12,919 nucleotides of DNA, from positions 1 through 12,919 of the forward strand of contig JABWAY010000093.1 in NCBI GenBank assembly GCA_013360825.1, read 5' to 3'. The position numbers and the translations under genes were made by a program. The notes beneath the pieces were generated by a model. The model worked only from the letters and a program-made list of their open reading frames with translations. It made no database searches and was not told the origin of the DNA. The stretch comes from Candidatus Brocadiia bacterium (GTDB lineage Bacteria > Planctomycetota > MHYJ01 > WSZJ01). Positions 1 to 7,462 of the stretch are shown here, one piece after another. The number at the start of each line of letters is the position of its first letter. Within the stretch, counting starts at the first letter, position 1.

Positions 1-252
1 TTGTCCACCACCGTGAACAGAACCACGAAGCGGCCCTGCATCTGGTCGTAGCGGACGCTGGCATTGTCAATCTGGCAGGTGGCGTTCGTACGCGGCTGCG
101 TCGGGCACAGCTCATTCAACGCCGCTTCACCCAGCCACACGTCCAGGAACTGGCGCGATGTGGGCGGGAAGTAATACGTGCCGGCCGGATTGTATTCCAC
201 CGAAGCCGTTCCGTTGGCATTGCTGCCGCTCGGAGCGTTCGGATTGGGGTAA
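1..252 (-). CDS. Fragment of a probable secreted protein, cut at both ends
   Basis: Reading the minus strand, one frame stays open through this piece. It gives natural-looking protein containing RYPNPNAPSGS, EYNPAGTYYFPPTS and ASVRYDQMQGRFVVLFTVV. The 'YDQ..GRFVVLFT' stretch resembles the 'YDQ..nRWvvtqF' strand pattern of large secreted beta-rich proteins, but I do not recognise the family. There is no start or stop: the gene runs off base 1, and its upstream part is lost where plus-strand coding sequence begins near 253-275. GC is about 61 percent over the first 120 bases, against about 75 percent in a sample line from the gene at 8057. This suggests a different source from the rest of the window. 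The minus frame remains formally open past 252, so the exact junction is uncertain by about 25 bases. Confidence 0.5.
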
Positions 253-660
253 CGGGCGATCGTGCGGTTGACGATCGACGCCGACCTGCAAAAGCGCGTG
301 CTGGCGATTCTCAAGCCGGCCGTGGACGCCAGTGCGCACCCGGCGGGCGGCTCGGCGGTGGTGATCGACGTGGCGAGCGGCGACGTGCTGGCGCTGGCCA
401 GCTACCCGACGTACGCGTACGGTGCGACCGCGGAGGACTTCGCCCGGCTGCGCAGCGAAACGCGCTGGCTGCCGCTGCGCTTTCGAGCGGTTTCCGACGC
501 CTTTCCGCCCGGTTCGACCTGCAAGGCGATCACGCTGGTGGGCGGGCTGAGCGACGGGGTGATCCGGCCCGGGGATCGCATTCACTGCCGCGGCGCCTTC
601 CTGCCGGGGCGGCCGACGCAATTCCGTTGCTGGATCTACAACCAGTACGGCATCACGCAT
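253..660 (+). pseudogene. Penicillin-binding protein 2-type transpeptidase, internal fragment
   Basis: The plus frame from about 262 reads LTIDADLQKRV, then VIDVASGDVLALASYPTY, then FPPGSTCKAITLVGGL and FRCWIYNQYGITH. These are hallmarks of class B penicillin-binding proteins (PBP2/FtsI group), which cross-link peptidoglycan stem peptides outside the inner membrane. The catalytic SxxK motif is S-T-C-K at bases 514-525. The N-terminal anchor and dimerisation domain are missing, as are the later SxN and KTG motifs, so this is only the start of the transpeptidase domain. An in-frame TAA at 250-252 blocks extension upstream. After 660 the frame continues to 756 but turns into a proline-rich shadow of the opposite-strand gene, so homology ends at about 658-661. 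The wording 'PGRPTQFRCWIYN' recalls Planctomycetota PBPs (from memory). It could be a true gene remnant or a contig-assembly chimera. Confidence 0.7.
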
Positions 661-1363
661 GACAGCGAGCTGCCCGAGGGTCAGCGGGGCGAAGACGCCA
701 TCCGCAACTCGCGCACTCCGACCCGCCCGCCGTCTCCGCCACCTCCCCGCCCGTGAACGCGTCCCGGTCGAATCCCAGCGTGCGCATCCTCCCGGTCAGC
801 CGCCCTCCGTGCTCTTCGAGATCCACCACCAGCACCTGGTTGCGGAAGAAATCCGCCAGGTACGCGACCCGCCCGTCCGGCGAGAATTCAATCTCCTCAC
901 AGTAGAAGGACACGGGGATCCGCGACACGACCGCCCCGGAGACGGCGTCGATCACATCCAGCTCGTCCGAGTAGCGGCTCGTCACGACCACCCACCGACC
1001 GGAGGGGTGCATCCGGATGGCGTACGGGTAGGAACCCACCGGGATCCGGGCGAGCTCCCGACGCCCCGGCACATCCAGCAGAACCACCTCCGACCCGGGT
1101 GCGATCTCCTTCCCGGACAGCGTCACCCAGGCCCGCGTTCCGTCCGGGGAAGCGGCGACCCGCCACGGCCGGCAGCGTCGGGGCTGCGCGACGGCGGCGG
1201 GGTCCGGGTTGGGGACGGGCCGAAGCGTCCGCCGCGGGAGGGAATCAGGCGCGGCGACCGGAATGGGTGCGGGGTCCCCGGGGAGGTGGCGCGCGAGCGA
1301 GACGCCGAGTGCCACGGCGAGCGTGAGGGCGCAGAGGGTGAGGGTCATGCGGTCGCTTGGCAT
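661..1363 (-). CDS. YVTN/beta-propeller repeat protein, exported or anchored, 3'-truncated
   Basis: I chose the ATG at 1363 because GGGAG lies 6 bases upstream; an ATG at 1399 is in frame but overlaps the likely promoter. Residues 6-25 (MTLTLCALTLAVALGVSLAR) form a signal peptide or membrane anchor, followed by a proline-rich linker to about residue 65. Three propeller-like repeats follow, with 'SPDGTRAWVTLSG', 'HPSGRWVVVTSRYSDELDVID' and 'SPDGRVAYLADFFRNQVLVVDL' patterns at about residues 71-98, 118-141 and 160-182. Such proteins fold as surface or periplasmic propellers and often accompany cytochromes or binding partners; no specific ligand can be named. The reading is convincing to about residue 215. 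The tail (CASCGW onward) is unlike a propeller and runs into a stop at 653-655 inside the adjacent PBP fragment. The true C-terminus is therefore lost at the junction near 660, and a frameshift just before it is possible. Confidence 0.72.
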
Positions 1364-1369
1364 GGGCGG

Positions 1370-1374
1370 CTCCC
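1370..1374 (-). promoter_or_regulatory. Shine-Dalgarno site fixing the beta-propeller gene start
   Basis: GGGAG on the minus strand, 6 bases before the ATG at 1363. It favours this start over the in-frame ATG at 1399, which has no comparable site and lies in the promoter-like region. Confidence 0.6.
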
Positions 1375-1386
1375 GGGAACAGTCAA

Positions 1387-1415
1387 AAGTTAACATCATT
1401 AACCAATCTTTTCAA
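1387..1415 (-). promoter_or_regulatory. Candidate promoter for the beta-propeller gene
   Basis: On the minus strand TTGAAA (1410-1415) is followed after exactly 17 bases by TAACTT (1387-1392). The -35 matches TTGACA at five of six positions; the -10 is weaker but fits TANNNT. The region is strikingly AT-rich for this window. Transcription would begin near 1380, leaving a short leader that contains the GGGAG site. The functional call is inferred from motif and spacing only. Confidence 0.5.
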
Positions 1416-1778
1416 TTGATTGCATCGGATTTCACCATGAGAACACTGGAATTCCGGGAGCGTTGCGAACCCCAATGCGGCGCTCCATCGTGTTTCCCGA
1501 TGCGCGGATCGTCTTTCATCGCATTCAGCCTTCCTCTGGACCCGCTTCTCACTCCGGCCCACCGGGAGAAGCACATCCCTCACCACCGCCCGCTCAAGGC
1601 GGCAATCCGCATCGAATCGCGACGGCCGTCCGGATTTCATCCGCCCGCTCCTCCACACCGCCACGCCCGCACGACTCCGTAACCTCCACGCAAACATGAT
1701 GTTGCGACGTTGCCCCCCCCTGAATCACCGCCCGGCCCCACAGTTGCGATTCCCACACCATCCTGCCGTCAACCCATG
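1416..1778. other. Intergenic region with no recognisable gene
   Basis: This lies between two divergent genes. Short open frames exist on both strands, but none has a plausible start site with protein-like composition. A near-palindrome, AACATGATGTT, sits at 1693-1703, and a run of eight C follows at 1713-1720. I see no convincing promoter for the gene at 1793, although TAACCT at 1680-1685 fits a loose TANNNT pattern about 108 bases upstream. The last part (1779-1785, AAAGGAA) is that gene's ribosome binding site. Confidence 0.5.
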
Positions 1779-1792
1779 AAAGGAACCCAACA

Positions 1793-3025
1793 ATGAATCG
1801 CTTCTCCCTCATCGTGACCGCCACACTCTCCACCCTCTCGCTCTTCGCCTCCGCCGAAGACAGGAAGATCGACACCACCGCCAGCGAGAAACCTCATTCC
1901 TCCGCCATCCCCGACCCGTACCTGCGCACCCCGCATCACGGATGGCTCAAGGGCGATGCGCTCACCAACCTCCCGGAGTGGCAGAAGCAGTTCGGACGCA
2001 CCGACCTCACCACGCTCGAGCACGCCCTGGCCGGCCTCTACCGCGCGCTCGAGCGGTCGCACCGCACCTTCGGCGCGCGCGAGCGGGCACTGGCGGACGC
2101 GACCGCGCTGGAAGCCCTCCTCGACTTCCGGCGCATCCGCGCCGCGGTCTCCGGCGAGGCCGCCGCGATGCAGGACTACTCCGACGCCCTGTCGCTCACG
2201 GGCGAGGACTGGGCGATGATCCGGGAAGGGGCCGCGCTGCCGGAGTGGAAGCTGCAGCGGCAGGTCGGCGACCTGGCCATCCGCCGCCTGACGGAACTCG
2301 ACCTCCGCGAGGCGGCGCTGACCCAGGCGGTGATCGGCCTGGCCCAGGCCCGTCGCGCCATGGCAGAGGAGATTCTCCGCCGCCACGGCGACGGATTCGC
2401 ATCCGGTGCGGCCACGTCGTCCCTCGAATTCGAGGCCGCCTGGAACGACATCGTCGGGCGCGCGCGGAACGCCGAGGAAGGAATCCTCCTCGCCGCCACG
2501 CCGACCGCGGAGTTCCGGTCGAACGGCGCCGTCGGCCGCACCGACATGCGCCGGCTCGTCGAGGAGTTCCACGCCGCCGTCACGGCGCGCGCAACGCTCG
2601 TCCGCGCCGCGCTCGCCGCCGCCGGCAGAGACGAGGATGCGAAACGCGTCACCACGGCGCTCTCCCGCTTCACCCCCCTCGACGGTCTGACCGGGTTCCG
2701 GGAGATGATGACGGAACTCGGCAACACTCCGGGGCTCTCCCGGCTGAACCCCGCCCTGGATCTCCTCGTCGCATACGGGCCTGAGATCATGGCCGAGGGA
2801 GCCCCCGTCGCCCCCCTCGACCCCGCGAAGCTCGCCGAGCTCGCCGGCGACGGGGCGGACGGGAAGGCCGTCGCCGAACGGCTCCGGACCTGCCTCATGC
2901 CCGCGGATGTCGAAGGCGTGCTGGGCGGGCCGCGGAAGGGCCGGGCGATCGAGGACATCGCGGCGATCCTCCAGATGGAGAGGGGAATCGGGCTGATGTT
3001 CCGGACGCCGGCGCGGGGATTCTGA
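1793..3025 (+). CDS. Exported alpha-helical protein of unknown function
   Basis: This is a 410-residue protein with AAAGGAA 7 bases before the ATG. Residues 1-21 (MNRFSLIVTATLSTLSLFASA) are a classic signal peptide with likely cleavage after A-S-A, so it should be exported. The mature chain looks almost wholly helical, rich in Ala, Arg, Glu and Leu, with long amphipathic stretches at about residues 70-215 ('LEHALAGLYRALERSHR', 'LTQAVIGLAQARRAMAEEIL'). One cysteine occurs late, in 'RTCLMPADVEG'. I see no catalytic motif, metal site or transmembrane segment after the leader. It stands alone as a transcription unit: a long intergenic region precedes it, and a strong palindromic hairpin lies 17 bases after its stop. 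Codon use and GC match the neighbours. I do not recognise the family; a helical-bundle periplasmic protein is the most that can be said. Confidence 0.8.
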   Translation: MNRFSLIVTATLSTLSLFASAEDRKIDTTASEKPHSSAIPDPYLRTPHHGWLKGDALTNLPEWQKQFGRTDLTTLEHALAGLYRALERSHRTFGARERALADATALEALLDFRRIRAAVSGEAAAMQDYSDALSLTGEDWAMIREGAALPEWKLQRQVGDLAIRRLTELDLREAALTQAVIGLAQARRAMAEEILRRHGDGFASGAATSSLEFEAAWNDIVGRARNAEEGILLAATPTAEFRSNGAVGRTDMRRLVEEFHAAVTARATLVRAALAAAGRDEDAKRVTTALSRFTPLDGLTGFREMMTELGNTPGLSRLNPALDLLVAYGPEIMAEGAPVAPLDPAKLAELAGDGADGKAVAERLRTCLMPADVEGVLGGPRKGRAIEDIAAILQMERGIGLMFRTPARGF

Positions 3026-3041
3026 ACCTCCGGACCGCCGG

Positions 3042-3071
3042 CGGGCGGGGGGACCGCGGTCTCCCCGCCCG
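3042..3071 (+). terminator. Palindromic hairpin after the 1793 gene
   Basis: These 30 bases form a nearly perfect inverted repeat. All 15 position pairs match, with one G-T wobble; the outer arms are CGGGCGGGG and CCCCGCCCG around a GACCGCGGTC core. It lies 17 bases past the stop at 3025 and 25 bases before the next gene's candidate -35. No real T-tract follows ('TGTTCGTG' only), so it may terminate weakly, insulate the next promoter or protect the 3' end. Confidence 0.5.
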
Positions 3072-3096
3072 TGTTCGTGCCCGCGGAAAGATGCTG

Positions 3097-3126
3097 TTGA
3101 TCCGGTCCCGCCGGCCGGATTAGATT
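3097..3126 (+). promoter_or_regulatory. Candidate promoter giving a leaderless transcript
   Basis: TTGATC (3097-3102) and TAGATT (3121-3126) are 18 bases apart, each matching four of six consensus positions. The -10 ends only 6 bases (CCCTCC) before the ATG at 3133. Transcription starting about 7 bases downstream would begin at the initiation codon itself. No Shine-Dalgarno sequence is present there, which agrees with leaderless translation. Confidence 0.5.
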
Positions 3127-3132
3127 CCCTCC

Positions 3133-4437
3133 ATGAAACGAATGGCGTTGGCTCTCCTGCTCGCCGTCGCCTCCGCCGGGGCGGACACCGTGTTCCTCAA
3201 GGACGGCCGGAAACTCGAGGGGCATGTCACGGACAAAGGCGACTCGCTCGCCGTCAAGACAAAATTCGGCACGATCCACGTCAAGAAGGAGGAAGTGGAC
3301 CGGATCGTCGGCTCGCCGACAGAGGAGTATGCGAGCCGCAGGGCCGCCCTGAAACTCACCGACGCAGAGGGGTTCTTCCAGCTCGCCCTGTGGTGCCGGG
3401 ACAACAACCTCCCGCAGGAAGCCCAGGCGTCGTTCGCGCAGGCGATCGCGGCGGACCCGGCACACGAAGGCGCCCACAAGGCGCTGGGACATGTCCGGGT
3501 CGGCGAGCGCTGGGGTTCCCTTCCGGAACTCCTCGCCAGCGTGGACGCGCTCATCACGCTCGGGAAGACGCAGAAGGCGCGCGCGTTCCTCGACCCCCTC
3601 CAGGAGACCGTCGAGACGCAGAAGGACGCCGCCCTGACCAGCCGGTACTGGACCTGCCGGATGAACGTCGAGCTGCTCGACCAGAGGCCGAAGCAGGCGG
3701 CCGACGCCGCCGACAGGGCCGCCGCCGCCGCCACCGCCACCCAGCGCCCGAAGGCACGCGCCGTCGCTGTCCTGATCCGCTCCTCGAAGGACGGACGGCA
3801 CAACGTCACGGAGGACGACCTCGTGGTCGCGCTCGGCGGCGGAAGCGAAGACCTGCGCGACCCGCTCACCCCGGGACGCCACACGCTCGCCGACGACCGC
3901 GTCCTCGCCCTCGCGCTTCGCGACGTCGCGCGCGCCGACATCGCCCTCGGGAAGAAGTCCCTGGACGAGGGGGACACGCTGGCGGGAAGCGACCGCGCGC
4001 GGGCACTGCGCTGCTACCGCGCCGCGGAGGCCCTCTACAATGGCGCCAACGACATGGTCCCGGGCTTCGGCAGGCCCCACCAGATCGAGGCCGTCCGCAG
4101 GCAGATTCCGATCCTGATGAGCGACGCCGACGAATGCTTCCGGGGGGCCCTGGCGGCCAGCCCGCTGGACAAGCGCTACGAGATGACGACGAATGCGGGC
4201 GGGCGCACCGTGTTCACGCCGAAGGGGCTCGCGGATTTCCAGGACGACAAGCGGACGTTCAACACCTGGTTCGGCAAGCTCGACGAGACCTTCCAGGAGA
4301 TCCTGCGGCTGCAGGAGAAGTTTCCCGAGGAATTCGAGAAGCAGAAGGAGGCCATGACCGAGATCCGGAAATTCTTCAGCGACCGGGTCCCGGCCATCCG
4401 CCAGTTCCTCAACGACGCGGAGAGGAAACTCAAATGA
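3133..4437 (+). CDS. Exported LKDGR-module and TPR-like repeat protein
   Basis: A 434-residue protein. Residues 1-17 (MKRMALALLLAVASAGA) are a signal peptide. Residues 18-60 form a compact beta-rich module, 'DTVFLKDGRKLEGHV' then 'LAVKTKFGTIHVKKEEV', which recurs in the protein encoded at 8057. Residues 78-127 look like a TPR-like helical repeat ('FFQLALWCRDNNLPQEAQASF', 'ADPAHEGAHKALGHVRVGERW'), a combination I associate with Planctomycetota exported proteins. The rest is mostly helical, with an Ala-rich segment near residues 196-207 and a charged coiled C-terminus (about 375-434). No catalytic motif is visible. Its stop overlaps the next start as ATGA (4434-4437), so it is translationally coupled to the metalloprotease and probably acts with it as scaffold, chaperone or substrate presenter; that role is inference. 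Confidence 0.8.
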   Translation: MKRMALALLLAVASAGADTVFLKDGRKLEGHVTDKGDSLAVKTKFGTIHVKKEEVDRIVGSPTEEYASRRAALKLTDAEGFFQLALWCRDNNLPQEAQASFAQAIAADPAHEGAHKALGHVRVGERWGSLPELLASVDALITLGKTQKARAFLDPLQETVETQKDAALTSRYWTCRMNVELLDQRPKQAADAADRAAAAATATQRPKARAVAVLIRSSKDGRHNVTEDDLVVALGGGSEDLRDPLTPGRHTLADDRVLALALRDVARADIALGKKSLDEGDTLAGSDRARALRCYRAAEALYNGANDMVPGFGRPHQIEAVRRQIPILMSDADECFRGALAASPLDKRYEMTTNAGGRTVFTPKGLADFQDDKRTFNTWFGKLDETFQEILRLQEKFPEEFEKQKEAMTEIRKFFSDRVPAIRQFLNDAERKLK

Positions 4438-5579
4438 GGATGAGGCACGCGACCGTCGCCGGCCTTCTCCTCGTGGCGGCCGCGGCCTCCGCCGAGGACT
4501 GGGGGCGCCGCGGCCAGGAGCTGCACGAGCAGGGGAAACACGAGGAGGCGGTGACGGCGCTGAAGAAACACCTGGACCTCTACCCCGAGCACGTCCCCTC
4601 CTACAGGTTCCTGGCGCTCTCCCTGGAAGCCCTCGGGCGCGCCGAGGACGCGCGCCAGGTCTGGCAGGATTTCCGGCTGCTCGCCCGGACCCCGGACGAC
4701 CGCGCGCTCGCCCGCGAAAAGCTCGGAATCGCCCGCGCCGCCGGGATCGCGGAGGGCGCCAACCTGCGGCTGACCGAATCGGAGCAGCGCGATGTCGCGA
4801 AGATCGAGCCGAAATGGTCCACCGTGGAGTCCCAGCACTTCACCGTGACCACCCGCAACCGGCTCCTCGCGCAGATCGTCTCCACCCAGGCGGAACGCTA
4901 CCTCGTCGCCCTCAGCAATACCTTCCTCGACGGCACCCCCTACCCGCACAAGGTCCCCATCACGATCTACCCGGATCAGGAAAGCTACGTGAACGCCGGG
5001 AACTCGGAGTGGAGCCAGGGCGGCACCGCGGCCCCCTACGAATCGCTCGACATGTTCCTCGCCGGCAAACGAAAGCGCCGGATCGACCTTCTCCACTTCA
5101 TCGGCGGCACCCTGAACCAGGACCTGGTCGATCCGGGAGTGCTCCCGCACGAACTCTCCCACCTCGTCCTCATGGAGTTCTTCGCCAGCCGGCGGATGCC
5201 GCTCTGGCTGAACGAGGGGATCGCCCAGAACGTCCAGAGCGGCCGGCGGGAGGACTGCGACCGCCGCCTCGGAGAGATCCTCCTCGCCACCCCCGACATC
5301 CTGATGAAGATCGACACCGTGATCCACCTCGATGCCTACCCGGCCGAGATGCGCCTGATCTCCCAGTTCTACGCCATCAGCGCTTCCTTCACGGGATGGA
5401 TCCTCGACAAGGGCGGCAACCAGCGGATGGCGGCGCTCCTCCGCGCCGTGCGCGACGGCCGCTCGGTCGCACAGGCGCTGACCGGCGGGATGCGCGATGC
5501 GGGATTCGACACCGTGACCGCGATGGAGGCGTCCTGGCGGGAGGGGCTGCTGGAGGCGGTCAAGCGCCCGCCGAAGTAG
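4434..5579 (+). CDS. Exported TPR zinc metalloprotease, peptidase-MA-like gluzincin
   Basis: A 381-residue protein. The ATG at 4434 overlaps the previous stop, and GAGAGGAAA upstream supplies the ribosome site; an in-frame ATG two codons later is an alternative. Residues 1-20 (MRMRHATVAGLLLVAAAASA) are a signal peptide. Residues 22-85 hold TPR-like helices ('GQELHEQGKHEEAVTALKKHL', then a second pair). The catalytic domain has H239-E-L-S-H243 (bases 5148-5162), the HExxH zinc site in which E240 is the general base, and 'PLWLNEGIA' with E261 as probable third zinc ligand. This spacing is that of peptidase MA-type gluzincins. The upstream 'FTVTTRNRLLAQIVSTQAERY' and 'VPITIYPDQESYVN' strands match the same family. 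It should cleave proteins or peptides outside the cytoplasm; the substrate is unknown. The TPR region probably binds the partner encoded immediately upstream. Confidence 0.85.
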   Translation: MRMRHATVAGLLLVAAAASAEDWGRRGQELHEQGKHEEAVTALKKHLDLYPEHVPSYRFLALSLEALGRAEDARQVWQDFRLLARTPDDRALAREKLGIARAAGIAEGANLRLTESEQRDVAKIEPKWSTVESQHFTVTTRNRLLAQIVSTQAERYLVALSNTFLDGTPYPHKVPITIYPDQESYVNAGNSEWSQGGTAAPYESLDMFLAGKRKRRIDLLHFIGGTLNQDLVDPGVLPHELSHLVLMEFFASRRMPLWLNEGIAQNVQSGRREDCDRRLGEILLATPDILMKIDTVIHLDAYPAEMRLISQFYAISASFTGWILDKGGNQRMAALLRAVRDGRSVAQALTGGMRDAGFDTVTAMEASWREGLLEAVKRPPK

Positions 5580-5706
5580 GACGGGAATGCCGGGGGGGGC
5601 CCCGGGCCCGTGCGAGGCGGGCGTGGAGGCGGGATGGATCCGGCCGGTCGGCGATGCCGCGCGATTCACGGCGTCACGCCGCCCTGTCCGGTCCCCCCCG
5701 GGGCGC

Positions 5707-5740
5707 AAAAAAAGCGGCGCCCCCGCGAAGGGGACGCCGC
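5707..5740 (-). terminator. Intrinsic terminator of the groES-groEL operon
   Basis: On the minus strand an 11-base-pair GC stem (GCGGCGTCCCC with GGGGGCGCCGC, one T-G wobble) closes a five-base loop, TTCGC, and is followed directly by seven T. It lies 28 bases past the groEL stop. This is the clearest rho-independent terminator in the window. It also separates groEL from the convergent protease gene ending at 5579. Confidence 0.9.
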
Positions 5741-5767
5741 CTGGAACGTCAGGTTTCCCGACCCGGC

Positions 5768-7435
5768 CTAGAACTCGTCGTCGCCGCCCATCCCGCCCAT
5801 GCCGCCCATCCCGCCCATTCCGCCCATGTCGCCGCCATGCCCGCCGGCGGCCGGCTTCTTGTCCTTCACCTCCGAGATCAGCGCCTCCGTGGTCAGCAGC
5901 AGGCCGGCGACGCTCGCCGCGTGCTGCAGCGCGCTCCGGACGACCTTCGTCGGGTCGATGACGCCGTTGGCCACCAGGTCCTCGACCTTGTCCTTCAGCG
6001 CGTTGTACCCGACCGACCACTTGCCCCCCTCCAGCTCGCGCACGATCAGCGAACCGTTCTTGCCGGCGTTCGCGGCGATCTGGCGGAGCGGAGCCGACAG
6101 GGCCCGGCAGACGATGTCCACCCCCGTCCGCTCGTCGCCCTTCGACTTCAGGGCACCGAGAACTTCGGCCGAGCGGAACAGCGCAATGCCGCCGCCCGGG
6201 AGAATTCCCTCCTCCATGGCCGCCTTCGTCGCGTGGAGGGCATCCTCGATCCGGGCCTTCTTCTCCTTCATCTCGACCTCGGTCGCGGCTCCCACCAGCA
6301 CCTTGGCCACGCCGCCCGACAGCTTGGCGAGGCGCTCCTGGAGCTTCTCCCGGTCGTAGTCGGATTTCGTGTCGTCGATCTCGTTCTTGATCTGCTGGAT
6401 CCGCCCCTGGATCGCCTTCGAGTCGCCGGCGCCCTCGATGATCGTCGTCGTCTCCTTGTCGATGATCACCTTCTTGGCCCGCCCGAGACTCGACAGGTCC
6501 GCCTTCTCCAGATCCGTCCCCAGGTCCTCCGTGATCGCCCGCCCGCCCGTCAGCGTCGCCAGGTCCTCCAGCATCGCCTTCCGGCGGTCGCCGTAACCCG
6601 GCGCCTTCACGGCCGCCGTCTTGAACACCCCCCGCAGCTTGTTGACCACGAGGACCGCGAGCGCATCCCCCTCCACGTCCTCGGAAATGATCAGGAGCGG
6701 CTTGCCCGTCTGGGAGACCTTCTCCAGCAGCGGCACGATGTCCTTGACCGCCGCGATCTTCTTCTCGTGCAGCAGGATGTACGGCTCGTCCAGCGTGCAG
6801 GTCTGGGCCTGCAGGTCCGTGACGAAGTGCGGGGAGAGGAAGCCCTTGTCGAACTGCATCCCCTCCACCACCTCCACCTCGGTCTTCAGGCTCTTTCCCT
6901 CCTCGCACATCACGACGCCGTCTTTGCCGACGTCCTTCATCGCCTGGGCGATCATCTTCCCGATTTCGGCGTCGTTGTTCGCCGCGATCGTCGCGATCTG
7001 CTCGACCTCGCGGTCGCCTTTGACGGGCGTGGACTTGTCCTTGAGGTGCGCCACCACGGCGGCGACGCCCTGCTCGATGCCGCGCAGAAGCGCCATCGGG
7101 TTTGCGCCCGCGGCGACGTTCTTGAGACCCTCGACGAAGATGGCCTCGGCGAGAACGGTGGCCGTCGTGGTGCCGTCGCCGGCGACGTCGCTCGTCTTCG
7201 AGGCGACCTCCTTGACCATCTGGGCGCCCATGTTCTCGTAGGGATCCTTCAGCTCGATCTCCTTGGCGACCGTGACGCCGTCCTTGGTCACCAGCGGCGA
7301 GCCGAACTTCTTCTCGATGATCACGTTCCGGCCGCGCGGGCCGAGCGTGGTCTTGACCGCGCGGGCCAGCGTCTGGACTCCGTCGCGGATCTTTTCGCGC
7401 GCGTCCGCGTCGTACAGGATTCTCTTCGCAGCCAT
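5768..7435 (-). CDS. groEL: Chaperonin GroEL (Cpn60, HSP60)
   Basis: A 555-residue, full-length type I chaperonin that, with GroES, encloses unfolded proteins in an ATP-driven double-ring cage in the cytoplasm. Family signatures are all present: 'KTTLGPRGRNVIIEK' near residues 28-42, 'KDGVTVAKEIELKDP' with D52, and the ATP site 'GDGTTTATVL' with D87. 'GYGDRRKAMLEDLA' and 'EDALHATKAAMEEGILPGGG', containing the equivalent of the E. coli hydrolytic D398, follow. The C-terminus carries the flexible GGM tail, ending DDEF instead of GGMM. GGAGA at 7446-7450 is the ribosome site. groES ends 27 bases upstream on the same strand, so the two form an operon closed by the terminator at 5707-5740. No frameshift or missing key residue is seen. 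Confidence 0.98.
   Translation of the reverse strand: MAAKRILYDADAREKIRDGVQTLARAVKTTLGPRGRNVIIEKKFGSPLVTKDGVTVAKEIELKDPYENMGAQMVKEVASKTSDVAGDGTTTATVLAEAIFVEGLKNVAAGANPMALLRGIEQGVAAVVAHLKDKSTPVKGDREVEQIATIAANNDAEIGKMIAQAMKDVGKDGVVMCEEGKSLKTEVEVVEGMQFDKGFLSPHFVTDLQAQTCTLDEPYILLHEKKIAAVKDIVPLLEKVSQTGKPLLIISEDVEGDALAVLVVNKLRGVFKTAAVKAPGYGDRRKAMLEDLATLTGGRAITEDLGTDLEKADLSSLGRAKKVIIDKETTTIIEGAGDSKAIQGRIQQIKNEIDDTKSDYDREKLQERLAKLSGGVAKVLVGAATEVEMKEKKARIEDALHATKAAMEEGILPGGGIALFRSAEVLGALKSKGDERTGVDIVCRALSAPLRQIAANAGKNGSLIVRELEGGKWSVGYNALKDKVEDLVANGVIDPTKVVRSALQHAASVAGLLLTTEALISEVKDKKPAAGGHGGDMGGMGGMGGMGGMGGDDEF
5783..5827 (-). repeat. GroEL C-terminal Met-Gly-Gly repeat
   Basis: Five consecutive nine-base units encode M-G-G five times just before the terminal D-D-E-F. 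This is the standard flexible tail of GroEL that lines the cavity floor. The near-identical DNA units make it prone to copy-number slippage. Confidence 0.9.
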
Positions 7436-7462
7436 CGTCGTGTTTTCTCCGGGATTCGCTGG

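Noticed and set aside
661..756. Continuation of the PBP fragment to a stop at 756
   Set aside because: Beyond 660 the residues become proline-rich and overlap the beta-propeller gene on the other strand, with no penicillin-binding-protein motif.
1383..1697. Small minus-strand open frame in the 1364-1792 intergenic region
   Set aside because: Its end overlaps the AT-rich promoter, it lacks a ribosome site and its composition is not protein-like.
2176..4080. A 634-codon minus-strand open frame
   Set aside because: It is antisense to two genes with signal peptides and coherent composition, and spans the terminator and promoter between them.
5580..5706. Possible small gene or separate terminator after the protease
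   Set aside because: Only G- and C-homopolymer runs are seen; no open frame with a start site and no stem with a T-tract on the plus strand.
4176..6908. A 910-codon minus-strand open frame across groEL and the protease
   Set aside because: It overlaps the recognisable groEL in another frame and its Gly/Arg-rich reading shows no motif.
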